Positions 45,914-56,114 of a stretch of DNA of 64,000 nucleotides are shown here, piece by piece. The stretch's first letter is position 1. Every line of letters starts with the position of its first letter. The stretch lies in assembly GCF_011927695.1 (NCBI RefSeq), contig NZ_JAATJE010000002.1, forward strand, positions 234,001 to 298,000, written 5' to 3'. The notes beneath the pieces were generated by a model, which worked only from the letters and a program-made list of their open reading frames with translations, was not told the DNA's origin and did not search any database. The position numbers and the translations under genes were made by a program. Origin of the DNA: Sphingomonas jejuensis. Lineage in GTDB: Bacteria > Pseudomonadota > Alphaproteobacteria > Sphingomonadales > Sphingomonadaceae.

Positions 45914-47148
45914 TCGGCCGGTTCCTGCGTCAGACGCTGGTCGTCGCCCGGCGCGACTTCGTCGCGATCGTCTTCACACCGACCTTCCTCATCTTCCTGC
46001 TCGCGCCGTTGCTGATGCTGGGCTTCGGCGCGATCGGTGGAGCGGGCGCGGCGCGGCTTGCCGAGGGCAGCGTGGACCGGAACCGCGTCGTCGTGATCGC
46101 GGATGCCGCGACCGGCCCCCGCGTGACCGCCGCGGATGCCGGCCTGCGCACCGTGTTCCGGTCGGAGGAAGCGCCCCCTGCCCTGGAGATCCGCGCGCCG
46201 GACGCGGACCCGCTGCGCCAGGCGCGCGCCTTGTTCGATGCCGGCGACATCGAGGTGTCGGCGGTTCTGGCCGGCCCGATCGAAACCCCGCAGATCCTCC
46301 ATGGACCACGCGGCGACCGGTCTGCGGCCTATCTGCGGCAGCTGGCGGAACGCGTCGTGCTGGGCGAGCGGGCGGGCGCCGACGGACAGATCGTCACCGC
46401 CACCCTGACGGAGGTCCAGCGGTCGGGCGCCACCAGCAGCTCCCGCCAGGCGGCAGGCTTCTTCGCCGTGTTCGCGATCTTCCTGGTCACCCTGCTGCTC
46501 GCCAGCCAGGCGGTCGGCATGCTGGCGGAGGAGCGCGGCAACAAGGTGATCGAGGTGCTGGCGGCCGCGGTGCCGCTGGAGGCGGTGTTCCTGGGCAAGC
46601 TGCTGGGGCTGTTCGGCGTCGCGATCCTCTTCATCGGCTTCTGGGGTGCGCTGGGCGCCCAGGGCATCATGCTGTTGCCGCCCGAGCTGGCGGTGGCGAG
46701 CGCGCTGCAGCCGGCGATCGGGCTGCCGATGTTCGCGCTGCTGTTCATCGTCTATTTCATCATGGCGTTTCTGATCCTGTCGGCGATCTTCCTGGGCGTG
46801 GGCGCGCAGGCATCGACGATGCGCGAGATCCAGATGCTCTCCCTGCCCATCACCATGCTGCAGCTGGGCATGTTCGCCCTGTCTGCGGCGGCGGCAGGCA
46901 ACCCGGGCGCACCGATCGCGCGTGTGGCCGAGCTGTTCCCGCTGTCATCCCCCTTCGCCATGGCGGCGCGCGCGGCGAACGACGCCAGCCTGTGGCCGCA
47001 TCTGCTGGCCATCGCGTGGCAACTCCTCTGGGTGATGATCGTGATCTGGCTGGGTGCGCGGCTGTTCCGGGTCGGCGTGTTGAAGTCGGGCGGCGGCCTC
47101 AGCCTGCCGTTCCGGCGCAAGAAGCCGGTGGCCGAACCATCCTCTTGA
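45910..47148 (+). CDS. ABC transporter permease (NatB-like)
   Basis: A 412-residue permease of the ABC-2 type. One membrane segment lies near the N-terminus (about 23-45), a large extracytoplasmic domain spans about 50-170, and five further segments lie at about 180-395. The block SQAVGMLAEERGNKVIEVL matches NatB. It works with the ATPase encoded just before it. Substrate unknown. Confidence 0.9.
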   Translation: MIGRFLRQTLVVARRDFVAIVFTPTFLIFLLAPLLMLGFGAIGGAGAARLAEGSVDRNRVVVIADAATGPRVTAADAGLRTVFRSEEAPPALEIRAPDADPLRQARALFDAGDIEVSAVLAGPIETPQILHGPRGDRSAAYLRQLAERVVLGERAGADGQIVTATLTEVQRSGATSSSRQAAGFFAVFAIFLVTLLLASQAVGMLAEERGNKVIEVLAAAVPLEAVFLGKLLGLFGVAILFIGFWGALGAQGIMLLPPELAVASALQPAIGLPMFALLFIVYFIMAFLILSAIFLGVGAQASTMREIQMLSLPITMLQLGMFALSAAAAGNPGAPIARVAELFPLSSPFAMAARAANDASLWPHLLAIAWQLLWVMIVIWLGARLFRVGVLKSGGGLSLPFRRKKPVAEPSS

Positions 47149-47180
47149 AAAAACAGGACCGGCGTCCGACGTCGGTCAGC

Positions 47181-47684
47181 ATGAACACATCGCGAGACGT
47201 GAGCCGTCGTGCCCTGATCGGGCTGGGCGTCCTTGGCGCGGGCGCCGTTGCCGCAAGCCGGCTGGGCCTGGGCGCCGAGCCGGCGCAGGCGCAGACCTAT
47301 CCTTTCCGGCTGTCGGAGGCCGAGTGGCGGCGCCGGTTGTCCCCGGCGGCGTTCAACGTGCTGCGCGAGCAGGGCACGGAGCGCCCCTACAGCAGCCCGC
47401 TGAACGAGGAGCACCGCGCCGGCACCTTCGCCTGCGCCGGCTGCGGACAGCCCGTGTACCGGTCGCGCACGAAGTTCGAGAGCGGGACGGGCTGGCCGAG
47501 CTTCTGGGCGGCGGTGCCGGATGCGGTCGGCACCCGGCGCGACACGTCGTTCGGCATGGCGCGAACCGAAGTGCATTGCAGCCGGTGCGGCGGCCATCTG
47601 GGCCACATCTTCAACGACGGGCCGCGTCCGACCGGCCAGCGCCACTGCATCAACGGCGTGGCGCTGACCTTTCGTCCGGCCTGA
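47181..47684 (+). CDS. msrB: Exported methionine-(R)-sulfoxide reductase MsrB
   Basis: MsrB repairs the R form of methionine sulfoxide. The 167-residue protein has a twin-arginine type signal (SRRALIGLGVLGAGAVAA), so export in folded form to the periplasm is likely. Zinc ligands are C85/C88 and C133/C136, and the catalytic C156 lies in QRHCINGVAL. The GTGWPSFW block is canonical. The ATG at 47181 begins the signal. Confidence 0.92.
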   Translation: MNTSRDVSRRALIGLGVLGAGAVAASRLGLGAEPAQAQTYPFRLSEAEWRRRLSPAAFNVLREQGTERPYSSPLNEEHRAGTFACAGCGQPVYRSRTKFESGTGWPSFWAAVPDAVGTRRDTSFGMARTEVHCSRCGGHLGHIFNDGPRPTGQRHCINGVALTFRPA

Positions 47685-47698
47685 CACTGCCCGCCCCC

Positions 47699-48502
47699 TT
47701 AGTGGACGAAGCGGGCCACCACGTCGCGGTAGGAGCGGCTGACCTTCACCTGCGCGCCTGAGTTGAGCACGAGGAAGCACTCACCATTGGTGTGGGGCTT
47801 CACCTGCTTGACCAGGTCCAGGTTGACGATGGTCGACCGGTGGATCCGCTGAAACCGGCGGGGATCGAGCCGCTTTTCCAGATCCTTCATGGTTTCGCGC
47901 AGTATCAGCGTGTTGTCGCCGGTGTAGATGCACATATAGTCGCCGGCGGCGTCGATCCGTTCGATCGAGTCCACGTCGACGCGGAAGATCTGCCCGCGAT
48001 CCTTGATGTTGATGAGCTTTTCGAAGCGGTTGGAAGACGGGCCGTCCTCCGTTCCGTCGGCCATCGCGTCCGCGGCCTCCGGCGCGACTTCGGCGAGCAC
48101 GCCCTTCAGGCGTTCGACCTCTTCCACGCCGCGCTTTTCCGACAAACGCTGGCGCACGCGGTCGAGCGTGTCGGACAGGCGAGTCTCGTCGACCGGCTTC
48201 ATCAGATAGTCGACCGCCTGCGCCTCGAACGCGCGAATGGCGTGGTCGGAATAGGCGGTGACGAACACGAACAAGGGCGGTTCGACCTCCATCAACCCCT
48301 GCACCACGGAGAAGCCGTCGAAGCCGGGCATCTGGATGTCGAGGAAAACGAGATCGGGCTTGTTGGTCTTGATCGCGCGGATGGCCTCGCGACCGTTTGT
48401 GCAGGTTTCGATGACTTCGATATCGTCATGCGCCTGGAGGCGGAGTTGCAACCCCTGCGTGGCGAGCGGTTCGTCGTCCACGAGGATGGTTCTGATCGTC
48501 AT
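47699..48502 (-). CDS. LytTR-family response regulator
   Basis: A 267-residue regulator with a receiver domain (phospho-acceptor D55 in VFLDIQMPG, lysine in LMKPVDE) and a LytTR DNA-binding domain (about 165-267; ERIDAAGDYMCIYTG and RIHRSTIVNL). It overlaps the stop of its kinase gene (ATGA). This is the second such pair in the window. It converges on msrB with a 14-base gap. Confidence 0.93.
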   Translation of the reverse strand: MTIRTILVDDEPLATQGLQLRLQAHDDIEVIETCTNGREAIRAIKTNKPDLVFLDIQMPGFDGFSVVQGLMEVEPPLFVFVTAYSDHAIRAFEAQAVDYLMKPVDETRLSDTLDRVRQRLSEKRGVEEVERLKGVLAEVAPEAADAMADGTEDGPSSNRFEKLINIKDRGQIFRVDVDSIERIDAAGDYMCIYTGDNTLILRETMKDLEKRLDPRRFQRIHRSTIVNLDLVKQVKPHTNGECFLVLNSGAQVKVSRSYRDVVARFVH

Positions 48503-49596
48503 GCGGCTTCCCTGCTGTGCTGGTCCGTCTGGAAGGGGATGTCGATGGTCACGCCAAAGCCCCCACCGGGTTGCGTCTTCGCCTCGAACCGGTGGTCCGC
48601 GCCATAGGCCTGGGACAGACGGTCCCGAATGTTCGCCAAACCGACGCCGGTGGAATAGCTGGGTAGTTGCGATCGGTCGTTCAACCCCGGGCCCGAATCG
48701 CGCACCGTGAGGAGCACGCGGTCCCCGACGAGCCGCGCGCCCACGGAGATGTCGGCGCCGTCCTCCTGCGGGGTGACGGCATATTTGATCGCGTTTTCGA
48801 CGAGCGGCTGGAGCAGAAGCGAGGGCAGCTGCGCCTGTGCGGCCGCCGCGTCGATGTCGAAGCTGGTGCGAAGGCGGTCCTCGAAGCGCATCTTCTCGAT
48901 CTCGAGATAAAGCTTCAGCGTCTCCACCTCCTGCTCCACCGTCACCTGCGCCGTGGGCTCGTTGACCAAAGTGTAGCGCAGGAAGGACGACAGGCGCGAC
49001 AGCATCGCATTGGCCCTGTCGGTCTGCTTCAGCAGCACCAGCGTGGAGATGGAGTTGAGCGTGTTGAACAGAAAATGGGGATTGAGCTGGTAGCGCAGCA
49101 TCGCAAGCTGCGCCGAGGTGGCCTGCCCTTCCAGATGGGTCAGCTGATCCGCCTGCTCCTCGACGACCAGGTAAAAGTTGATCGCGAAGTAGAGCGCCGA
49201 CCAGGCCGCGATCACGACAAAGTCGAGGAAGATGAGCCCGCTGAGCAGCCGGATGTTGAAGGCCTGACCACTGCCCTGGACCACATTGTAGATCCAGGCG
49301 TCGATCAGCGAGTAGATGGCGGCCGCCAGCAGGATGGTGACGATCGATCCGCCATAGGTGACGAGCGGGCGGCGGTCGCTCAGCACCCGGAAGGCCGCGG
49401 CCATGACCAGCGTGATCGAATAGCCGGTGGCGGTCGACACCAGGATCGGGATGATGAAGCTGGCGGTGAGGCCGTTCGAGAAGCCCGACACGGCGCGCAG
49501 GATCAGATAGCCCGCCCACCCGACCGTCTGCAGGTTCCAGAAGGCGCGGTTCTTGTCATCAAAGAACGGCCGCTGCGTGAACCCGATGGCGCTCAT
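48499..49596 (-). CDS. LytS-type sensor histidine kinase
   Basis: A 365-residue membrane kinase. Four hydrophobic segments lie between about 25 and 145, then a helical linker and the signature QLNPHFLFNTLNS with H174. The ATPase domain has LLLQPLVENAIKYAV and GVGLANIRDRL. The ATG at 49596 is chosen because it gives the usual short start; upstream in-frame sequence is Arg-rich and unlike the family. Confidence 0.92.
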   Translation of the reverse strand: MSAIGFTQRPFFDDKNRAFWNLQTVGWAGYLILRAVSGFSNGLTASFIIPILVSTATGYSITLVMAAAFRVLSDRRPLVTYGGSIVTILLAAAIYSLIDAWIYNVVQGSGQAFNIRLLSGLIFLDFVVIAAWSALYFAINFYLVVEEQADQLTHLEGQATSAQLAMLRYQLNPHFLFNTLNSISTLVLLKQTDRANAMLSRLSSFLRYTLVNEPTAQVTVEQEVETLKLYLEIEKMRFEDRLRTSFDIDAAAAQAQLPSLLLQPLVENAIKYAVTPQEDGADISVGARLVGDRVLLTVRDSGPGLNDRSQLPSYSTGVGLANIRDRLSQAYGADHRFEAKTQPGGGFGVTIDIPFQTDQHSREAA

Positions 49597-49635
49597 GCCC
49601 CATCGTCTAGCGCGAAGGCGCCGCCGCGCAAAGAC

Positions 49636-49669
49636 GAACGGCCGCCCCTCGGGTGAGGGACGGCCGTTC
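49636..49669 (-). terminator. Terminator hairpin after TonB receptor gene
   Basis: Stem GAACGGCCG / CGGCCGTTC with an inner CCCTC / GAGGG, one mismatch and a GGGT loop, 23 bases after the receptor stop. The T-run is short (CTTTG), so strength is uncertain. Confidence 0.6.
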
Positions 49670-49691
49670 AGCATGTTGATCGCGTGGTGGC

Positions 49692-52259
49692 TTAGAAGCC
49701 GAAGCGGATCGAACCCATGAAGGTACGCGGATAGCCGTAGGTTCCGTTCGGATTTCCGGCGGCGTTGATCTGCGTGCTGATGTTGCTGAAGTAACGCTCG
49801 TTGAAGACGTTGAGGACGTTCAGCTGGATGAAGCTTTCCTCAAGACCATAATCGGCGAGGTTGAAGCGCAGATCGACGTCGACGAGTGTGTAGTCGTCAA
49901 AAACGACGTCGTTCACGTCGGTGCCGAAGCGTTCGTCCACCCACTTAGCCTCAACCCCAAGATCCAGGGGACCTGCGGTGAACTGAGCGCGACCACCGAA
50001 CTGCCATTCGGGCGTCTCGGGCACGCGCTTGCCGATGATGCCGGCGTTGGTGGTACCGGTCAGCGGAACGTCGTCCTTGAACTCCGAACTCAGATAGGAG
50101 CCGATCGCCGTCAGGGCGACCCAATCCGTGGGCCGCACGGTAACGGTCGCATCGACACCATAGCTTTCCACCTCGCCGACGTTGCGGTCGAGCGACGTGC
50201 CGAACGTGGGGCTGAGCGGATCGTTGTCGAACGAGGTGATGATGCGGTTCTGGTAGTTGATGTACCAGGCCGACACCTGCGATTGAATGAAGCTATTGTT
50301 GTAGCGCAGGCCGAGGTCGAACGCGTCCGTCTTCTCTGGCTGCACGCCCACAAAGGGGCTGCGGTAGAGGTTGTCGGTCCGGGGAGCCGAGAAGCCCTTG
50401 GCGTAGCTGCCGAAGATGCTGGCGGCATCCGTCACCGCGAAGGTGAAGCCGATGTTCGGCAGCACCGCGTCGTAGTCATAATCTTGTTCGAACGGCGCAT
50501 AATACGGGGTCGCACCGGTCGACGGCACCGGATCGTTCGGACCGATGATTCGAAGCGTCGAGACTGGTTCGCTGGTGCAATAGGCGAAGCCCGACGAGCC
50601 CCGTGCTTCAGTGTAACAGTTCTGGTTCAGCTCACGGTGGAAGAACGGCACGCGAACGCCGATGTCCACGGTCAGAGCGTCATCGAAAAACCGGCCAATA
50701 TACTGGCCAGAGATCTGATGAAGGCTGGCGTAGGATTGACGGTCGCGCTGCTGGAACTGAAAGCCGTCCGCCGTCAGGACCGGGCGTCCGTTGCGGCCCG
50801 AGAAGATGTTCTCCGGGTTGCCGTTTGGCTGGAGATAACCCCACTCGCCGGTCTGGCGGTGATCACCATAGTCAAAGGTATAAGCAAGGCGAACGCGCTG
50901 GCTCTGGGTGAACTCATAGATCAACGAGGCCGTAGCAGTGTAACGATTGGTGTTGGTGATGTTCGGCGTGAAGAAGCGAACGGTGTCGAGGAAATCGCCG
51001 TCGCCATTGTAGTCTACGCCCGGCGCCGTTGGCGTGCCCCCACGAGCCCGCGCGCTGCTCTCGGCCAGCGTCGTTGTTCCGCCGCCGTGCGCCAGCGTAT
51101 ACTGATATCCAGCGTCGGCGGTGAACGTCAGCTGATCGCTGAGCGTCAGGCGGAGATTGGCGCGCACGTTGCCCGTGTTCGACGGGTTGACGCGCAGATT
51201 GTAGTAGTTGGTGCAGGCTGCCGCGTTCAACGGGTTCTGCGTGCCGCCTGCCAGCGTGGGACCGGTGCCGTTCGGACCCGAACCGCCATTGGCATTCTGC
51301 ACGCCCGGACCCGGGACGGTGAGGTTGCACTGTCCCAGATTCTCGAACCGACGAATGAGATCGTACTGGCTGTTCGAGAAGTCGCCGATGCGAATCGGAT
51401 TGTCGGACGTTGCGCCCGCGGTCGCCGGGATCACGGTCGACCCAAGGAGCGAACGAAGGTCGTTCACGGTCAGATTGCGGTAGAAGTTGTTCCGGTTCTC
51501 ATTGTAGTGACCGGAGACGCGGAAGAAGTCGCCGTTGGACCCGATCGGCTGGTAGATGCCGACGTTCGCCTGCCACTTGTCGATCTCGCCCGGACCCTTG
51601 AACTTGTCGTTGCGGGTGCGCGACGCCGAGAGGAAAGCACGCGTTCCGGACGAATTCAGGTTGCCGGTTTCGATCAGGCCAAAGGCGCGCACATAGTCGA
51701 AATCGCCAACGCCTGCGACGGCGGTCGCCGACAAGGTCTCTGAGGGGATGATCGTGCGATAATTGATCGTTCCGCCGGCAGCCGACGCCGTCGGGCTGTC
51801 GATGTCGGTTGTGCCCAGATTCACGTTGATTTCGTCGATCAGCTCGGGGTCGAGCTGCTGATTGGAATAGATGGCGTAATTGCCCGTGTCGTTGAGCGGA
51901 AAACCGTCAAACGTGAGCGAGATGCGGTTGCCGTCGAAGCCGCGGATGCGGATGTTGCCGCCGGAGGAGCCAAACGGATCGCTTTGCGTGAAGTTGACGC
52001 CGGGAACGAGGTTCAGCGCATCGAGCACGGTCTGACCGGGGGCCTGCCGCTCAAGATACTCCTGGTTGAGGATGACCCGAGCCTTGGGGCTGTCGGGGAT
52101 CTCAATGCCTTCCACACCCTGCGTGCGCGTGCCGGTGACGATGATCTCCTCGCCTTCGGTCGTTTCCTCGAAATCGATCGAGCCCGTCGACTGCGCGTGG
52201 GCGGCCGTGCTGATGGTGAGGGCGAAGAGCGCCGCCCCGGCAAAAAGCTGATGTCGCAT
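49692..52259 (-). CDS. TonB-dependent outer-membrane receptor
   Basis: An 855-residue receptor. It has a signal peptide (residues 1-22, ending AAHAQS), a TonB-box-like EEIIVTGTR, and a plug domain (about 50-165; GQTVLDALNLVPGVNF, IRIRGFDGNRI). A 22-strand barrel follows and ends in GSIRFGF with terminal Phe. Substrate could be iron complexes or a carbohydrate; nothing nearby decides. The start is the ATG at 52259. A pair of overlapping inverted repeats lies in its upstream region. Confidence 0.93.
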   Translation of the reverse strand: MRHQLFAGAALFALTISTAAHAQSTGSIDFEETTEGEEIIVTGTRTQGVEGIEIPDSPKARVILNQEYLERQAPGQTVLDALNLVPGVNFTQSDPFGSSGGNIRIRGFDGNRISLTFDGFPLNDTGNYAIYSNQQLDPELIDEINVNLGTTDIDSPTASAAGGTINYRTIIPSETLSATAVAGVGDFDYVRAFGLIETGNLNSSGTRAFLSASRTRNDKFKGPGEIDKWQANVGIYQPIGSNGDFFRVSGHYNENRNNFYRNLTVNDLRSLLGSTVIPATAGATSDNPIRIGDFSNSQYDLIRRFENLGQCNLTVPGPGVQNANGGSGPNGTGPTLAGGTQNPLNAAACTNYYNLRVNPSNTGNVRANLRLTLSDQLTFTADAGYQYTLAHGGGTTTLAESSARARGGTPTAPGVDYNGDGDFLDTVRFFTPNITNTNRYTATASLIYEFTQSQRVRLAYTFDYGDHRQTGEWGYLQPNGNPENIFSGRNGRPVLTADGFQFQQRDRQSYASLHQISGQYIGRFFDDALTVDIGVRVPFFHRELNQNCYTEARGSSGFAYCTSEPVSTLRIIGPNDPVPSTGATPYYAPFEQDYDYDAVLPNIGFTFAVTDAASIFGSYAKGFSAPRTDNLYRSPFVGVQPEKTDAFDLGLRYNNSFIQSQVSAWYINYQNRIITSFDNDPLSPTFGTSLDRNVGEVESYGVDATVTVRPTDWVALTAIGSYLSSEFKDDVPLTGTTNAGIIGKRVPETPEWQFGGRAQFTAGPLDLGVEAKWVDERFGTDVNDVVFDDYTLVDVDLRFNLADYGLEESFIQLNVLNVFNERYFSNISTQINAAGNPNGTYGYPRTFMGSIRFGF

Positions 52260-52407
52260 ATGATCCCCATTGGAGCGGTGGAGCGTCAGGGGGCTCGACC
52301 GCGGCGGGGCCGCTCTGGTCACGCCATGTGTCGGGATTGTGACAAGTTCCGCCAGGCGTTAACGCGCGTTCATAATTGTTTGCCGCGTTGCACAAATGCC
52401 GCAGGTC

Positions 52408-52444
52408 GCAAGGGCGCAACAGCGATTGCAGCCCTTGCAATCGC
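52408..52444. repeat. Two overlapping inverted repeats
   Basis: GCAAGGGC (52408-52415) pairs with GCCCTTGC (52431-52438), while GCGATTGCA (52422-52430) pairs with TGCAATCGC (52436-52444). The two stems cannot form together. They lie just after the lepA stop and about 150 bases before the TonB receptor start, so they may be a lepA terminator, an operator, or an alternating structure. Confidence 0.5.
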
Positions 52445-52450
52445 AGCCAC

Positions 52451-54247
52451 TTAGCTCTCGTCTCCCATGCGCAGCGCGGCGATGAACGCCTCCTGCGGGA
52501 TCGACACCGAGCCGTATTCGCGCATCTTCGCCTTGCCCTTCTTCTGCTTGTCGAGCAGCTTGCGCTTGCGCGTCGCGTCGCCGCCATAGCATTTCGCGGT
52601 CACGTCCTTGCGCATCGCGCTGATCGTCTCGCGGGCGATCACCTTGCCGCCGATCGCCGCCTGAATCGGGATCTTGAACAGGTGCCGGGGAATCAGCTCC
52701 TTCAGCCGCTCCACCATGCCCCGCCCGCGCACCTCGGCGGTGGCGCGGTGGACGATCATGCTGAGCGCGTCGACCGGCTCCTCGTTGACCAGGATGCCCA
52801 TCTTGACGAGGTCGCCTTCGCGGTAGCCGATCTGATGATAGTCGAAGCTGGCATAGCCCTTCGACAGCGACTTCAGCCGGTCGTAGAAGTCGAACACCAC
52901 TTCGTTCAACGGCAGCTCATAGGTCGCCTGCGCGCGGCCGCCGACATAGGTGAGGTTCTTCTGGATGCCGCGGCGATCCTGGCAGAGCTTCAGGATGCTG
53001 CCCAGATACTCGTCCGGCACGTAGATCGTCGCCTCGATCCACGGCTCCGCGATCGTCTCGATGCGGTTGGGATCGGGCATGTCCGCCGGATTGTGGAGGT
53101 CGATCTGACCGCCGCCATGCGTCAGCTCGATCTTGTAGACCACCGACGGCGCGGTGGTGATGAGGTCGAGGTCGTACTCACGCGTCAGCCGCTCCTGGAT
53201 GATCTCCAAATGAAGCAGGCCCAGGAAGCCACAGCGGAAGCCGAAGCCGAGCGCGGCCGACGTTTCCATCTCGAACGAGAAGGAGGCGTCGTTCAGCCGC
53301 AGCTTGCTGATGCTCTCGCGCAGCTTCTCGAAGTCGTTGGCGTCAACGGGGAACAGCCCGCAGAACACCACCGGCTGAACCTCCTTGAAGCCCTCCAGCG
53401 GCTCGGCGGCGGGCCGCTTCGCGTCGGTCAGCGTGTCGCCGACGCGGGCCTGCGCCACGTCCTTGATCTGCGCGGTGATGAAGCCGATCTCGCCCGGGCC
53501 GAGATCGGTCAGCTGCTCGATCTTGGGGCGGAAGCAGCCGACCCGGTCGATCAGGTGGGTGGTGCCCGCCTGCATGAACTTGATCTGCTGGCCCTTCTTC
53601 AGCGTCCCTTCCATGACGCGGACGAGGATCACAACGCCGAGATAGGGGTCGTACCAGCTGTCGACGAGCATCGCCTTCAACGGCGCGTCGGCGTCGCCAG
53701 TGGGCGCAGGGATGCGCTCGACGATCGCATCCAGGATCTCGTCGATCCCGATGCCGGACTTGGCCGACGCCAGCACGGCGTGCGACGCGTCGATCCCGAT
53801 CACGTCCTCGATCTCCGTGCGCACCTTTTCCGGCTCGGCGGCCGGCAGGTCGATCTTGTTGATGACGGGCAGAATCTCGTGATCGTGCTCGATCGACTGG
53901 TAGACGTTGGCAAGCGTCTGCGCCTCCACGCCCTGCGCTGCGTCCACTACCAGCAGCGCGCCTTCGCAGGCGGCCAGCGAGCGGCTGACCTCGTAGGCGA
54001 AGTCGACATGGCCCGGCGTGTCCATCAGGTTGAGGACATGGCCCTTCCATTGGAGGCGCACGGTCTGCGCCTTGATGGTGATGCCGCGTTCCTTCTCGAT
54101 ATCCATGTTGTCGAGCACCTGGGCGGACATCTCCCGCTCGGCGAGGCCGCCGGTGCGCTGGATGAGCCGGTCGGCAAGCGTCGACTTGCCATGATCGATA
54201 TGGGCGATGATCGAGAAGTTGCGGATCTGGGAGAGCGGGGTCGCCAC
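52451..54247 (-). CDS. lepA: Elongation factor 4 (LepA)
   Basis: LepA is a ribosomal GTPase that remodels or back-translocates stalled ribosomes. The 598-residue protein has G1 AHIDHGKS (15-22), G3 DTPGHVDF, G4 NKIDLP and G5 SAKSG. The unique C-terminal domain ends with [20 protein letters not shown]. The start is GTG at 54247. It is divergent from the propeller gene. Confidence 0.97.
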   Translation of the reverse strand: MATPLSQIRNFSIIAHIDHGKSTLADRLIQRTGGLAEREMSAQVLDNMDIEKERGITIKAQTVRLQWKGHVLNLMDTPGHVDFAYEVSRSLAACEGALLVVDAAQGVEAQTLANVYQSIEHDHEILPVINKIDLPAAEPEKVRTEIEDVIGIDASHAVLASAKSGIGIDEILDAIVERIPAPTGDADAPLKAMLVDSWYDPYLGVVILVRVMEGTLKKGQQIKFMQAGTTHLIDRVGCFRPKIEQLTDLGPGEIGFITAQIKDVAQARVGDTLTDAKRPAAEPLEGFKEVQPVVFCGLFPVDANDFEKLRESISKLRLNDASFSFEMETSAALGFGFRCGFLGLLHLEIIQERLTREYDLDLITTAPSVVYKIELTHGGGQIDLHNPADMPDPNRIETIAEPWIEATIYVPDEYLGSILKLCQDRRGIQKNLTYVGGRAQATYELPLNEVVFDFYDRLKSLSKGYASFDYHQIGYREGDLVKMGILVNEEPVDALSMIVHRATAEVRGRGMVERLKELIPRHLFKIPIQAAIGGKVIARETISAMRKDVTAKCYGGDATRKRKLLDKQKKGKAKMREYGSVSIPQEAFIAALRMGDES

Positions 54248-54359
54248 TGGATGCTTTCAAGCGCGTTGGAGGATGCTGGCGCCGATAGCAGCAAGCGTGG
54301 GGCTTGCCAAAGCGCGGCTGACCGGCAACGCCGCCGCGCCAGAAGAGGAGCACACCGAC

Positions 54360-55346
54360 ATGAAAGCCGCCGCTGCCATCGCCCTCACCCTTGCTCTCCC
54401 CGCCCCCGCGATCGCCGACACGCTGGTGATCGGCAACAAGGGGGAGAACAGCGTCAGCTTCGTTGACCTGGAAAGCGGGCGCGAGGTGCGCCGGACGCCA
54501 ACGGCGGCGATGCCGCACGAAGTGGCGCTGTCACCCGATGGCGCCCGCGCGGCCGTTGTCGCCTATGGCAGCAACACCATCGACCTGTTCGACGTGGCCA
54601 GCGGCAGAAGGATCGAACGGATCGACATGGGCGCGAACAGCCGCCCGCACGGGCTCGTCTGGCTTCCGGACGGTCGGCTGCTGACCACGGCGGAAGGGAG
54701 CAGCACGCTGGTCACGATCCTGGCGAACGCCCCCGCCGAGACGCCGGACCGCATCTATGCCGTGCCGACCGGCGGCGAGCAGTCGCACATGCTGGCCGTG
54801 CACGAGGGCAGCACCGCCTATGTCGTGAACATGAAGAGCGGCACCGTCAGCGTGATCGACCTGGATGGCCAGCATGACCGGCGCAGCTTTGCCGCCGGCA
54901 CGGAGCCGGAGGGCATCGCGCTGTCGGCCGACGGCCGCCGCATCTGGGTCGCCGACCGCGCCGACGCGGTGGTGCGCGTGTTCGATGCCGAAACGCTGGC
55001 GGAGGTCGGCCGCGTGCCCACCGGCCGGACGCCGATCCGCGTCGCCATCAGCCCCGACGGCACCCGCGCCGTTGTCTCCAACTACGCCAGCGGCGATCTG
55101 ACCGTGATCGACACGGCCGCCATGCGCGCGATCCGGACCATTCCCGTCAGCGGCACGGCCGAGGCCAAGCAGGTCACCTTGTTGTTCGCGCCCGGCGGCG
55201 GCCGGATCTTCGTCGCCGAAACGGGGCATGACCGCATCGCCGAGGTCGATCTGGCCGATGGGACAGTGCTGCGCCGGCTGCCGGCCGGCGACATGGGCGA
55301 CGGACTGGGCCTGTCGCCGGTGAGTGCGCGGGCGAACGCCGAATAG
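54360..55346 (+). CDS. Exported YncE-like beta-propeller protein
   Basis: A 328-residue protein with a signal peptide (residues 1-19) and seven repeats of the YVTN/PQQ-type blade (VALSPDGARAAVVAYGSNTIDLFD; VAISPDGTRAVVSNYASGDLTVID). Such proteins bind ligands or act as scaffolds in the periplasm; some relatives bind DNA or metals. AGAAGAGGAG precedes the ATG. It stands between lepA and tRNA-Pro. Confidence 0.85.
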   Translation: MKAAAAIALTLALPAPAIADTLVIGNKGENSVSFVDLESGREVRRTPTAAMPHEVALSPDGARAAVVAYGSNTIDLFDVASGRRIERIDMGANSRPHGLVWLPDGRLLTTAEGSSTLVTILANAPAETPDRIYAVPTGGEQSHMLAVHEGSTAYVVNMKSGTVSVIDLDGQHDRRSFAAGTEPEGIALSADGRRIWVADRADAVVRVFDAETLAEVGRVPTGRTPIRVAISPDGTRAVVSNYASGDLTVIDTAAMRAIRTIPVSGTAEAKQVTLLFAPGGGRIFVAETGHDRIAEVDLADGTVLRRLPAGDMGDGLGLSPVSARANAE

Positions 55347-55430
55347 GAAGGACGCTTGCGCCCACCGGATCACCCTCCTATAGGCCGTCGCCTTGCCTCC
55401 GGGCGGCCTCGTGCCGTCCTTTGGCCCGGT

Positions 55431-55507
55431 CGGGGAGTAGCTCAGCCTGGTAGAGCACTGTCTTCGGGAGGCAGGGGCCGGAGGTTCGAATCCTCTCTCC
55501 CCGACCA
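55431..55507 (+). tRNA. tRNA-Pro (anticodon CGG)
   Basis: A 77-base cloverleaf: acceptor CGGGGAG / CTCCCCG, D-arm GCTC...GAGC, anticodon stem CTGTC/GGCAG with loop TTCGGGA, T-arm GGAGG TTCGAAT CCTCT, encoded CCA. Reads the CCG codon. Confidence 0.97.
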
Positions 55508-55605
55508 CTTCTTTTCTTCAAGCGTCCTGATTTCTGACGATCGCCGGCTGGGCGCCGGCGGCACTCGTCGCGGTGGCGCCTTTGCCGGCAGCGGATAAGG
55601 TTTGT

Positions 55606-56067
55606 TCAGAAGAGGCGCGGCGCCGCCCGAGCGGAAACGGGGCCAGCGGTGCGGACCGCGCGATCGGTGCCGGTCCTGGCCATGGCGGCCGAGCGCTGCT
55701 CCAGCCGCCAGTTGAGCGCATGCCCCACCGACAGCAGCAGGGCGCCCGCGACCGTCAGGATCGTCTCGACCAAGGCGGTTGGCGCCGCCACCAGCGCGAG
55801 CGCGAGCAGCAGCAGGCCGGGGAGGATGAAGACGGCCGGCGCAGACCGACGATGCCGGCGAAAGCCGACCCAGAGCGCGACCGCGCTGGCCGGCACCGCA
55901 AAGGCAAAGGCCGCGAGGTGAAAACCGGCCGGCACGGTCAGGAAGGCGGCGAGTGCGGGCAGCAGCACGATGAGGATCGGCAGCACCAGGCAGTGCACCA
56001 GGCACAGGAAGGACGCGCCGATCGCGAGGCTGTCGAACAGATGCTGTCCCTGGCGCGGCACGCCCAT
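55606..56067 (-). CDS. MerC-domain membrane protein
   Basis: A 153-residue protein with four hydrophobic segments (about 12-35, 40-65, 78-95, 98-118). The first holds FLCLVHCLVLPIL, the paired cysteines and histidine of the MerC fold. MerC itself moves mercury, but chromosomal copies in alphaproteobacteria are often linked to zinc control. A Zur-like palindrome 48 bases upstream supports that link. Confidence 0.82.
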   Translation of the reverse strand: MGVPRQGQHLFDSLAIGASFLCLVHCLVLPILIVLLPALAAFLTVPAGFHLAAFAFAVPASAVALWVGFRRHRRSAPAVFILPGLLLLALALVAAPTALVETILTVAGALLLSVGHALNWRLEQRSAAMARTGTDRAVRTAGPVSARAAPRLF

Positions 56068-56114
56068 TCTTCTTCTCCGACGCAGAGCGCGACCCGTCCG
56101 TGTCGCGCCGCAAT

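Noticed and set aside
55431-56067. Genomic island inserted at tRNA-Pro
   Set aside because: The tRNA 3' end is not repeated downstream, no integrase is present, and the following gene has core-like composition.
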